Shown piece by piece: positions 44,716 to 52,138 of a DNA stretch of 64,000 nt. A model generated the notes under the pieces. It ran no database searches, was not told the DNA's origin, and saw nothing but the letters and a program-made list of their open reading frames with translations. Every line of letters begins with the position of its first letter. Within the stretch, counting starts at the first letter, position 1. The stretch is from an uncultured Acetatifactor sp. Lineage in GTDB: Bacteria > Bacillota > Clostridia > Lachnospirales > Lachnospiraceae. The position numbers and the translations under genes are program-made. The stretch is taken from positions 1 to 64,000 of the forward strand of contig CANQEV010000005.1 of the NCBI GenBank assembly GCA_947595925.1, read 5' to 3'.

Positions 44716-44744
44716 TTGCTTTTTGAGCAAACCCGTGTTAATAT
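44716..44744 (+). promoter_or_regulatory. Promoter of the tracrRNA
   Basis: TTGCTT (44716-44721), 17 bp, TAATAT (44739-44744). The predicted start falls at about 44751, exactly at the anti-repeat. Confidence 0.7.
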
Positions 44745-44750
44745 AAATAC

Positions 44751-44846
44751 GAATTAACAAGGCGAGTTCAAATAAGGTATTATACCGGCTCCGTTTACGT
44801 GCATTGTGCACTGATTAATAAACACCTACTGGGTGTTTATTTTTTT
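44751..44846 (+). ncRNA. tracrRNA of the type II-A CRISPR system
   Basis: GAATTAACAAGGC (44751-44763) is exactly complementary to repeat positions GCCTTGTTAATTC. After a short bulge (GAGT), TCAAAT pairs with the repeat start GTTTGA, giving the usual upper stem, bulge and lower stem. The nexus-like hairpin GGTATTATACC follows, then GTGCA-TTG-TGCAC, and the terminator hairpin AATAAACACC-TACT-GGGTGTTTATT with a T run to about 44846. The length of about 96 bases fits. It is transcribed on the plus strand, divergent from cas9, with its own promoter. Processing with crRNA would need host RNase III. Confidence 0.93.
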
Positions 44847-44852
44847 CTTCGT

Positions 44853-45157
44853 TTTAAATTTCACTTGCTTTCTCTTCATTACCATTATGAATTACTCTCT
44901 GTCCAAGAAAACTCCCTTATAGTGAAAATCGAACTGTTTTCATAATTATTTTACTTCTTATATCCTTCCCTGTCCAGTATGTATACAAAAATATTTTCTA
45001 ATTTAACCCATTTTTCAATTTCTTTTTCCAACACCATTGCCAATCTGGATTCCTCTCACCTTCTCATAAACAGTTTTCCGTGTTTCCCTTCATTAGTGGA
45101 TTCGATCAGCTCCTCCACTTCCTCACTTTATTACCGATATATAGCGAAATTGCAGAA
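44853..45157. other. AT-rich gene-free interval
   Basis: Between the tracrRNA terminator and the terminator of the DUF4132 operon. A plus-strand frame near 44979-45317 has low-complexity Ser/Phe/Leu content, no ribosome site, and runs into the terminator and the end of the DUF4132 gene, so I do not call it. No repeat or RNA structure is recognised. The AT content matches the cas genes, so the interval may mark the border of a transferred block. Confidence 0.5.
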
Positions 45158-45219
45158 CAAAAAAAGCCCTGCAGAAGCGGTGTTTTCCTCAATGGGAAAT
45201 CCGTTCTGCAAGGCTTTTT
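45158..45219 (-). terminator. Rho-independent terminator of the MoxR-VWA-DUF4132 operon
   Basis: On the minus strand AAAAAGCCTTGCAGAACGG pairs with CCGCTTCTGCAGGGCTTTTTTT across a loop. It starts 10 bases after the stop at 45229 and ends in seven T. Confidence 0.8.
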
Positions 45220-45228
45220 CAAAACCGC

Positions 45229-48200
45229 TTACTTGTACTCCTCCTGTTTCTTCCAGCCTTCATCCCGTTCCTGGCTGGAGGCGGTGGCCTGTTTCATCTG
45301 CAGGACAATCTCGCTGAAGTACCTGGCGGGAACTTCGCTTAAGACAATCGCCTTCTTATCATCTGCCTCGTCGTAGACGTAGCTGCCGCGCTGGATCGTG
45401 CCGGCCTTGTAAAAGCGCACGTCGTACACGGTGACTTCATCCTCGTAATCCGCGCCCACATAAGATCCCGAGAAATGCAGTTCCGCGCCCAGGCCAACGC
45501 TCGCGTCCTCCCTGTAATAGGTATCGAACCCGCCAGCATCCTGTACGGATCCCCTGTACCAGCCAAGGTTCTGCAGCTTTCCGCCCAGGGAGAGAGCGTT
45601 CATTATGCAGCCTCCGAAGCGTTCCATGCGCTTCGCGTTCTTTTCCTCCTCCGTGAGGTAGAAGACTTCCCTGTTTAACTGCTCCAGGGGCTGGGTGATC
45701 TCGTAATCTTCAAGCTGCTGTTTCCACGCCTCTATGGATTCCTTCGTCATTTCGATGGGGTGGGCCAGGCCGATCCTGCCCTGCTGGGGAAGTTCATACT
45801 CTTCCTCATCCTCCGTATTGAAAGAGCCGTCCTCCATATAGCGGAAACTCTGGATCAATTTTCCGTCCTCGTAGACGCCCCAGATCAGGCCGATGGCAAA
45901 CTGGTGCATCACGGGATTTTTGACAAACAGTTCCTTCCAGGCGTCCACCGTCCACTGGCGTTCCGCGGAAAGCGCAAGCTCCAGACGGGTCTTCTGGCTG
46001 CTGACCGTGGTCTTCATCTGCTTCTTTAACTGCTTAAACTCCTCATAGGCGGCGTTTGCCTTCTCCTCGTCGTCCCTTTTCCCGGGGGCGGGCATATTCT
46101 TGAGTTTCTTTCCGCTCTCGTCAAAGACCTCGATCTCCAGGGCCGGGGTGATGGTCACGGTAAATCGTCTCTCGCCGTAGTCGAACCGGCGCTCCATATT
46201 TTCGTCGAAGCCCAGATCCGGGACGATCTTGTCGGAGAGTTCTTCTATGGTAAGGCCCAGCTGGGAGGCGGCGTAACTCAGGGCTTTTCCGGCGGCCTCT
46301 TTCACCTGTTTGAACTTAAACTTCCGTGAGATCCCGTCCACGATGAGAAGGGCCTGGGGCTGGGGATTCAGCGCCAGCGCCTGTACCGCGTCGCAGGCGA
46401 TAGCGCCACGGGCGGCCTGGGGCCACTCGTTGATCTGATGTTTCAGTTTCTCCACGATGCCGGCGCCTCCGTGGATCGCCGCGGCATAGAGCACCCAGCG
46501 CTTTTTGGACTCGGCTCCCGCCTCCATCCATCGGTCGAAGAGTTCATTGGCGTACAGTGCAAACTCCCCCTCGTCCAGTTCCTTTGCAAGAACTGCCGCT
46601 GAAGGATTGACGCCGCAGGGATTCATAGAGGAATAGCTGAGCCAGATGGCCTGAAGGTATTCCTTCGACGCCTCCGTGCCGTCCTTTTTATGTACCGTGG
46701 GAAAAGGCGGCCTGTTCTCATAGGCCCAGGCAAGGCTCCGCTTCTTTCCGCCCTTGTGGAGTTCTTGCACGAGATCCTCCACTCCCGCAGGGGCAGTCTC
46801 CGGACCTTCCTCTTTTTCCAGGTGCAGCGCATTTTCCAGAAGGGTCCTGATTTTGCCGTTCTTTTCCTTTTCCAGCGCCTCCGTCAAAATGCCGGTATAG
46901 GCTCCCTCCTGATTCCAATGAGAAAGAGTCTGGATCGCCAGCTCCCGCTCCGTCCCTTTTTTAGAAGTGAGAAGCGCCTTTACATCCTCCTCCCAATCTT
47001 TCTGAGCGCAGAGGATCTTTTCAAGCGTCTCCTTCACCACTTTTGAGCTGTCCTGGGAAAAACTGAGGATTTCGTCTTTGTAAGCCTTTGGATTCTCCCC
47101 GTAGACCAGCAGCCCCAGGTATCTTCCGGTAGCGCCCGCGTCCCGGAACGCCTGGATCGCCTCCTCTTTTCTCTCAGACAGGTACTTCTGGAAGACATGG
47201 GTCGCGCCGGTAAAAAACGCCGTCTTCTGCTCGTCGTACCATAGGACGTCCCTTATCATGGCGGCAAAATTTAACTGGCGCAAAAGATCTACGCCCAGTC
47301 TGTCAAAGCTCTCGAACAGCTCCTTCACCTTCTTCTCCATATCGATGTCTTTCCGAGTCGCAATATAATAAGAAAAGAAGTTGTCGCAGCCTCTCACCGC
47401 CATATACGTCACATATCTGTCGACAAAATCCTGATCATCATAATTCTGCAGATAGGTATTCAACAGCGTATGAGCATTGTTTCCTCCCCATCTCGAACCC
47501 ATCTGATCCGAATAGGCGTAGATTGCCGTCACCGGCTCCTTGCCGCGCAAAAAATCCTTCAGAACCGTTTCAACCGCCGCGTTTTCCTTGGGGACAAGGT
47601 TGTCGATCAGCTTCTCCTGGTCCCTGTTGTAGCCCCCGCTCTTTCTCTCGCTCAGGATTTTTTTATGCAGGATCGGATCTTCCTTTCGAATCAAACCCAG
47701 CATATAACTTGCGCTGTCAAAGTTCATCTCCTCCATAACCGCAAGAAATGCCTCCCGGTTGCTGCGGAACTGGGCTTCCAGAATGGACCAGTGTTTTCCC
47801 CTCACGGCCCAGGCGATCCATTCTTTCGTATCGATCCCAAAGACTTTGTCATAATTCATGCCATAACGGCTTACATCCACTTTCCCGGTGGAAACCATCC
47901 GGCTGATCTCTTCCATAACATGCATCATGTTTGCACAGTCCACCGCAAGGAACAGTGTCACCGCCGTCTTTAATACAGCGGAGAGCCCGTAATTTAAGTA
48001 GGCGGTGCCGCCCACAAGCTGAAGGAGGAATTCACTCTGGATCGTACAGACGGCGGCGCGTCTCTTAACGCTTTCGTCCACCCGCTTTTTCTGCAGGGCC
48101 TCCTTTAATTCCTGAACCGCCGAAGGGTCCTGGCTGCCGATCACCTTGTCAAAGGTATTGACAATGATACCCTCGTATCGCTCTAAAAGCTCCTGATCCT

Positions 48201-48840
48201 TGGGATCGGACAGAACGCCCTCCGCCGCATTTTCCTCTCCCGCCCCGTCCTTTTTCGAAAAGAGCTTTCCGATGCCGGAGAGAAGGTTCTTCGCACCCTC
48301 CGTCTTCTGGGCGGCCGGGTCGGGATATTTCGCGAGGAAATAGCACGCCATCAGTAACAGTCGTCCGTTGGCATTGCCCTGGCCGCTGTATTCTATGGCT
48401 TTTCGCAGGCTTTCCAGATTCCCGGCGGCCGTCTTCAGTATTGCCTCCACGCTGTAACCCCTAAGGCTCCAGGAACTGCCCACGATAGACTGTGCCATCA
48501 CGGCCACCATCTTCGCCGTTTCCACCCCGGGAAGCTCGTTTGCATTTGTCACTTCCACCGCGAGCAGGGGTTCGCAGGTCGCCTGCCCGATAGAAAAAAG
48601 GGCGTTAAAAAACTTCCCCGCCTCTTCTTTTCTGCCCTTTCGAAAATCGCTCCGCAGCAGGTCGGGGATCTCCGTTCCGCTCACGCCTGAGAGATCCTGG
48701 ACCGGAAAGCTCTCCAGGGTCTCCAGGGGAGCCTCGCCCTTTAAATAGGCCTCAACAGCGTTCACCCTCTCCGTTGACAGGTTCAGTTTTTCGATTGCCG
48801 CCACCTTTTTTTGAATTTGCATATCCTGCGGTGTCATCAT
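45229..48840 (-). CDS. DUF4132 domain-containing protein (YehI/MolR-like)
   Basis: A 1203-residue soluble protein, the same size class as E. coli YehI/MolR. Most of it (residues 1-880) is helical with HEAT-like repeat character (alternating amphipathic helices, many Ala/Leu/Glu). The DUF4132 core is near the C-terminus, about residues 880-1100: ERRFDYGERRFTVTITPALE, LKKQMKTTVSSQKTRLELAL, WTVDAWKELFVKNPVMHQFAIGLIWGVY, GRIGLAHPIEMT. No enzyme motif is obvious. It is the last gene of a five-gene operon; its ATG overlaps the SWIM gene stop (ATGA), with GGGAGG upstream. Early reports tied MolR to molybdate, but that is not well supported. A scaffold role with the MoxR ATPase is inferred. Confidence 0.88.
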   Translation of the reverse strand: MMTPQDMQIQKKVAAIEKLNLSTERVNAVEAYLKGEAPLETLESFPVQDLSGVSGTEIPDLLRSDFRKGRKEEAGKFFNALFSIGQATCEPLLAVEVTNANELPGVETAKMVAVMAQSIVGSSWSLRGYSVEAILKTAAGNLESLRKAIEYSGQGNANGRLLLMACYFLAKYPDPAAQKTEGAKNLLSGIGKLFSKKDGAGEENAAEGVLSDPKDQELLERYEGIIVNTFDKVIGSQDPSAVQELKEALQKKRVDESVKRRAAVCTIQSEFLLQLVGGTAYLNYGLSAVLKTAVTLFLAVDCANMMHVMEEISRMVSTGKVDVSRYGMNYDKVFGIDTKEWIAWAVRGKHWSILEAQFRSNREAFLAVMEEMNFDSASYMLGLIRKEDPILHKKILSERKSGGYNRDQEKLIDNLVPKENAAVETVLKDFLRGKEPVTAIYAYSDQMGSRWGGNNAHTLLNTYLQNYDDQDFVDRYVTYMAVRGCDNFFSYYIATRKDIDMEKKVKELFESFDRLGVDLLRQLNFAAMIRDVLWYDEQKTAFFTGATHVFQKYLSERKEEAIQAFRDAGATGRYLGLLVYGENPKAYKDEILSFSQDSSKVVKETLEKILCAQKDWEEDVKALLTSKKGTERELAIQTLSHWNQEGAYTGILTEALEKEKNGKIRTLLENALHLEKEEGPETAPAGVEDLVQELHKGGKKRSLAWAYENRPPFPTVHKKDGTEASKEYLQAIWLSYSSMNPCGVNPSAAVLAKELDEGEFALYANELFDRWMEAGAESKKRWVLYAAAIHGGAGIVEKLKHQINEWPQAARGAIACDAVQALALNPQPQALLIVDGISRKFKFKQVKEAAGKALSYAASQLGLTIEELSDKIVPDLGFDENMERRFDYGERRFTVTITPALEIEVFDESGKKLKNMPAPGKRDDEEKANAAYEEFKQLKKQMKTTVSSQKTRLELALSAERQWTVDAWKELFVKNPVMHQFAIGLIWGVYEDGKLIQSFRYMEDGSFNTEDEEEYELPQQGRIGLAHPIEMTKESIEAWKQQLEDYEITQPLEQLNREVFYLTEEEKNAKRMERFGGCIMNALSLGGKLQNLGWYRGSVQDAGGFDTYYREDASVGLGAELHFSGSYVGADYEDEVTVYDVRFYKAGTIQRGSYVYDEADDKKAIVLSEVPARYFSEIVLQMKQATASSQERDEGWKKQEEYK

Positions 48841-51026
48841 AAAGTTTCCTCCCTCTTATCATAGTTTTCCGCCGCCATGTCATAAGCCGTCTTTTCCCGG
48901 CATAAGTAAACATATTCCATCAGACCGCACATAATGTCCGCCGGCCTTTCCCTCTCTTTGCCGCCCTCTTTTTTCATGCGGTGCCGCCGGCCCCTTAAAT
49001 CGGCGCAGAGATCGCCCAGGGCCCTTTCCAGATACCCCATCCCATACTGCCCGGCAAGCCCCGACAGTTTCTCCATCTCCTCCAGGGCCGCATCCCCAGG
49101 CGCATCGAAACCGCTCTGCAAAGCGATCTCCAGCGTCATCAGGATCTCCTCCAGGAAGTCCGCCAGGACCCGGCCCGCCTGGCTTCTCGCGGAAGGTTCA
49201 TCCCCTGCAGAAAGTTCAGACTTTTTCTTTTCGGAAGGATCCTGCGAAACCTGCTGATGCGCTTCGCCCCCATCCGAAAAATCAAAAACGGCTATGGGGT
49301 ACATGCAGATCTTTCCGTCTCGAAGATAAATCCTTCCAAAGATGCAGGGCGGCCGCTCCGTGTTTACACGCTCCAGATAACGGATCCCCCAATCCTCTTT
49401 CTTGGAATATGTGAGCTCCACCGTCACCTCTCTCCCGGCACCGTCAAACAGGGGCAGGGTGAGTTTCTGCGCCTTGTCGTCAAAAACCGCCTTTTTGCAT
49501 AACGAAGGCTGTAAAAAGACCAGAACCTGCTCTTCCCGCAGACTGTCCTCCTGTTCCCGGAGCCAGTCGTCCCTCTTTCGGATCCGCTCCTGAAAGAGTT
49601 TTCGAAAATCCTGATAGTACCACTTGGTTTCCTGAAAAGGAATGCTGTCCTCTACGGGCTTTGCTTCCGCCCTGGACTCCTGGCTGGAGGAAAGGCGCTT
49701 CCGCTCATCGCACTTTGCCCCCGTCAGACGAAAGGCGGCCCGCCCCATATCCTCCAGCTTCATGTCCAGCCCCCAGGGGGCCGGACTGCGCCCCGGATTT
49801 CCCCGCCTGTTTTTGTTGTCATAAAACACCGGCCGGGCCATGGTATAAGTATACCACTCCTGAGTGTTTTCTTCCAGCAGATATATGGTCTTCCCCGCGT
49901 AACCGCTCTTGTTCTCAAAGTCCCGAATCGCCGCGCCCTTAAGATCCAGGTTTCCGGCCTCCAGATATTCCGCCCGGAACTCTCCGGCCAGCCTGGTAAT
50001 CTCCTCGGCTCTCTCTGTCTCCAGAAGGATGCTCACCCGCCTGTAAAGTCTCGTGATCTGGGTCAGAAGGTCCCGAGTCTGAAAGGACGCCACCCTCTTT
50101 AAATATTTTTGGTAGGATTCCTGCAGGGCCCGGAAATACCCCTCAAAATTCGGCAGGGCGGCCTGGTGGGCGACCAGGGCCAGCCGCTCCAGATTGTTCA
50201 GGATCTCCGGGGAAGTCCTCGGAAGTCCCGTTTCCATCAGTTCCAGCAGGAAACGCTTCATCTGCTCCGCGGTCTCCCGGATCTCATGGAGCTGAAAGCC
50301 GGGGCTCTCCAAAAGTTCTGCGGAGAGCTCTTCTTCCGTAGCGCTGCCCTCCTCCAGCTTACACCAGAGGATCGCTTCGGCCTTATGGGGACAGAGCCCT
50401 TTTTTGTGACAGGTACAGGAGGAATATTCCAGGGGAGAGATGAGCGTCACCCGCCAGGCATCCCCGGGAAGCTGCACCACCGCCACGGAAGATCTGGTGA
50501 TCCGGGCCTTTTCCCCGGATTTCCTCTGTTTCAAGAATGTCTGATAATTCCGGGCACCCATGGCTTTCCGCAGGGTGCTCAGGGGATAAGCGGCAATCTC
50601 CCGGGACAGGGCACGGGCTGTTTCCGCTTGATCTGCTTGCTGGGACTGCTGTCCAGAAACCTGTTCCTCTGCCGTCCCCGCCTGACTTGCTTGCTGGGAC
50701 TGCTGCACGGAAGCCTGTTCCTCTGCCGTCCCTGCCTGTTCCGATCCCTGGGACTGCTGCCCACACGCTTCTTTCAGCACCAGGATTCCCAGGATCACAT
50801 GGCGGCAGATGCTCCGGGAGGGACAGGTACATCGGCTCTCCCCCAGAGGCATACGAATCGTAACGGTCTCCTCCCCTACTTTTACGCTGGCTTCTTCCCC
50901 CAGGGACAGGATTTCCGAAACCGTCTCTTCTTTATCTTTGTAGGCCCTCTTGACAATCCCCTTATTGGCAAGCCCGATCAGATAATCGTCCCCTATGGCC
51001 GCCAGTTGTGCCTTTAAGTCCATCAT
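48837..51026 (-). CDS. SWIM zinc finger protein (YehQ-like)
   Basis: A protein of 729 residues with two CxC...CxH SWIM motifs. The first is CTCPSRSICRH (near residue 66) and the second CTCHKKGLCPHKAEAILW (near 205). SWIM fingers bind zinc and mediate DNA or protein contacts. Between them is a Gln/Ala/Glu-rich linker made of three imperfect 17-residue repeats (QAGTAEEQASVQQSQQ type; bases about 50620-50760). The C-terminal half is a large helical and beta region without known catalytic motifs. The start at 51026 (ATGATGGAC, preceded by GGGGGAG) overlaps the VWA gene stop by 4 bases. It is part of the MoxR-VWA operon; the partner role is inferred from conserved gene neighbourhood. Confidence 0.87.
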   Translation of the reverse strand: MMDLKAQLAAIGDDYLIGLANKGIVKRAYKDKEETVSEILSLGEEASVKVGEETVTIRMPLGESRCTCPSRSICRHVILGILVLKEACGQQSQGSEQAGTAEEQASVQQSQQASQAGTAEEQVSGQQSQQADQAETARALSREIAAYPLSTLRKAMGARNYQTFLKQRKSGEKARITRSSVAVVQLPGDAWRVTLISPLEYSSCTCHKKGLCPHKAEAILWCKLEEGSATEEELSAELLESPGFQLHEIRETAEQMKRFLLELMETGLPRTSPEILNNLERLALVAHQAALPNFEGYFRALQESYQKYLKRVASFQTRDLLTQITRLYRRVSILLETERAEEITRLAGEFRAEYLEAGNLDLKGAAIRDFENKSGYAGKTIYLLEENTQEWYTYTMARPVFYDNKNRRGNPGRSPAPWGLDMKLEDMGRAAFRLTGAKCDERKRLSSSQESRAEAKPVEDSIPFQETKWYYQDFRKLFQERIRKRDDWLREQEDSLREEQVLVFLQPSLCKKAVFDDKAQKLTLPLFDGAGREVTVELTYSKKEDWGIRYLERVNTERPPCIFGRIYLRDGKICMYPIAVFDFSDGGEAHQQVSQDPSEKKKSELSAGDEPSARSQAGRVLADFLEEILMTLEIALQSGFDAPGDAALEEMEKLSGLAGQYGMGYLERALGDLCADLRGRRHRMKKEGGKERERPADIMCGLMEYVYLCREKTAYDMAAENYDKREETL

Positions 51027-52138
51027 GCTATGATCTCCCCCACCCATTCCGCAAGATGCTCCGGGGTCATGGCGCCCACATAGGCCCCCATATCCGCCAG
51101 CGCCGCCGCGGCGTTCCGGTCATAATTGGGATTCGCCTCCAGGTCCAGGGCCGTGAGCGCAAGGAGCTTTGCCCCGGACTCGATAATCCCCTTGCTGACG
51201 CTGTATAGATTGTGATAACCCTCGCCCTCGTACAGGTCCGTCACCAGTACCAGGATGGTCCGGTGGGGGTTCTCGATCAGCGTCTCACAGTACTTCAGCG
51301 CGCCCGCGATATTGGTCCCGCCTCCAAGCTGGATGCTCATCAGCGTCTCCACCGGATCGGTGACATACCCGCTCAGGTCTACGACATTTGTATCGAAGAT
51401 CACCAGCTTGGTGTCCAGCATGGGGAGCTTTGCGAAGATCCCCGCCATGACCGCGCTGTGGATCACGGAATCCAGCATGGATCCGCTCTCGTCCACGCAG
51501 ATGACCACCCTCCAGCGGTTAAAACGCCTTAATCTGGCGTTGAAGTACACCTGCTTCAGCACCAGCTGACCCGTCTCCGTGTCATAATTCTTCAGGTTCT
51601 CCCGGATTGTCCTTTTCACATCCAGGTTTCGGGCGCTCCTGACGGGGCTGCTGGAGCTGCGGTTCAGCTTCCCGAAGAACGCAGGCCGCAGTTCCTGTTC
51701 CATCTTTCGGGAGATTTCCTCCGCCACCTTCCGCACGATCTCCCGGGCCAGGGTCAGGGTCTCTCCCTTCATCATGTCCTTTAACTGCAGCACGGTTTTC
51801 AGAAGCTCCCGGTTAGGCTCCAGCTTCCGAAGAACTTCCGGATCCGTGAGAAGCTCCGTCATGCCGTATTTTTCCAGAGCGTGGCGCTCCATGATCTCCA
51901 CCGTCTGCTTCGGGAACAGCTTTTTGATCTTCCCCAGCCAGGTGGGCGCCGTCAGCCTGGAATCCTCCGAGCCGCCGCCCCGGATCTCCTGTTCCTCCCC
52001 GTACTCCCGGGAGTAGAGGTAATCAAGGACCTGTTCCATATCCGCGTACCGCAGATCCTCCCCGGAAAAAGGGATCTGTGACGACGCGTATTTTCCCAGC
52101 GTCAGCCGCCAGCGGTTCAGAATCTCCTGTTCATCCAT
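51023..52138 (-). CDS. VWA domain protein (YehP-like)
   Basis: A 371-residue soluble protein. The N-terminal 190 residues are helical and basic. The C-terminal von Willebrand A domain has an intact MIDAS: WRVVICVDESGSMLDS (DxSxS near residue 217), LGGGTNIAGAL (the Thr) and LVTDLYEGEGYHN (the Asp). VWA proteins encoded beside MoxR ATPases act as metal-dependent adaptors that pair with the ATPase to remodel target complexes. It overlaps DUF5682 by 8 bases upstream and the SWIM gene by 4 bases downstream. Confidence 0.92.
   Translation of the reverse strand: MDEQEILNRWRLTLGKYASSQIPFSGEDLRYADMEQVLDYLYSREYGEEQEIRGGGSEDSRLTAPTWLGKIKKLFPKQTVEIMERHALEKYGMTELLTDPEVLRKLEPNRELLKTVLQLKDMMKGETLTLAREIVRKVAEEISRKMEQELRPAFFGKLNRSSSSPVRSARNLDVKRTIRENLKNYDTETGQLVLKQVYFNARLRRFNRWRVVICVDESGSMLDSVIHSAVMAGIFAKLPMLDTKLVIFDTNVVDLSGYVTDPVETLMSIQLGGGTNIAGALKYCETLIENPHRTILVLVTDLYEGEGYHNLYSVSKGIIESGAKLLALTALDLEANPNYDRNAAAALADMGAYVGAMTPEHLAEWVGEIIA

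Noticed and set aside
44979..45317. A 112-codon plus-strand frame between the tracrRNA and DUF4132 gene
   Set aside because: Ser/Phe/Leu low complexity, no ribosome site, and it runs through a terminator and into the 3' end of the opposite-strand DUF4132 gene.
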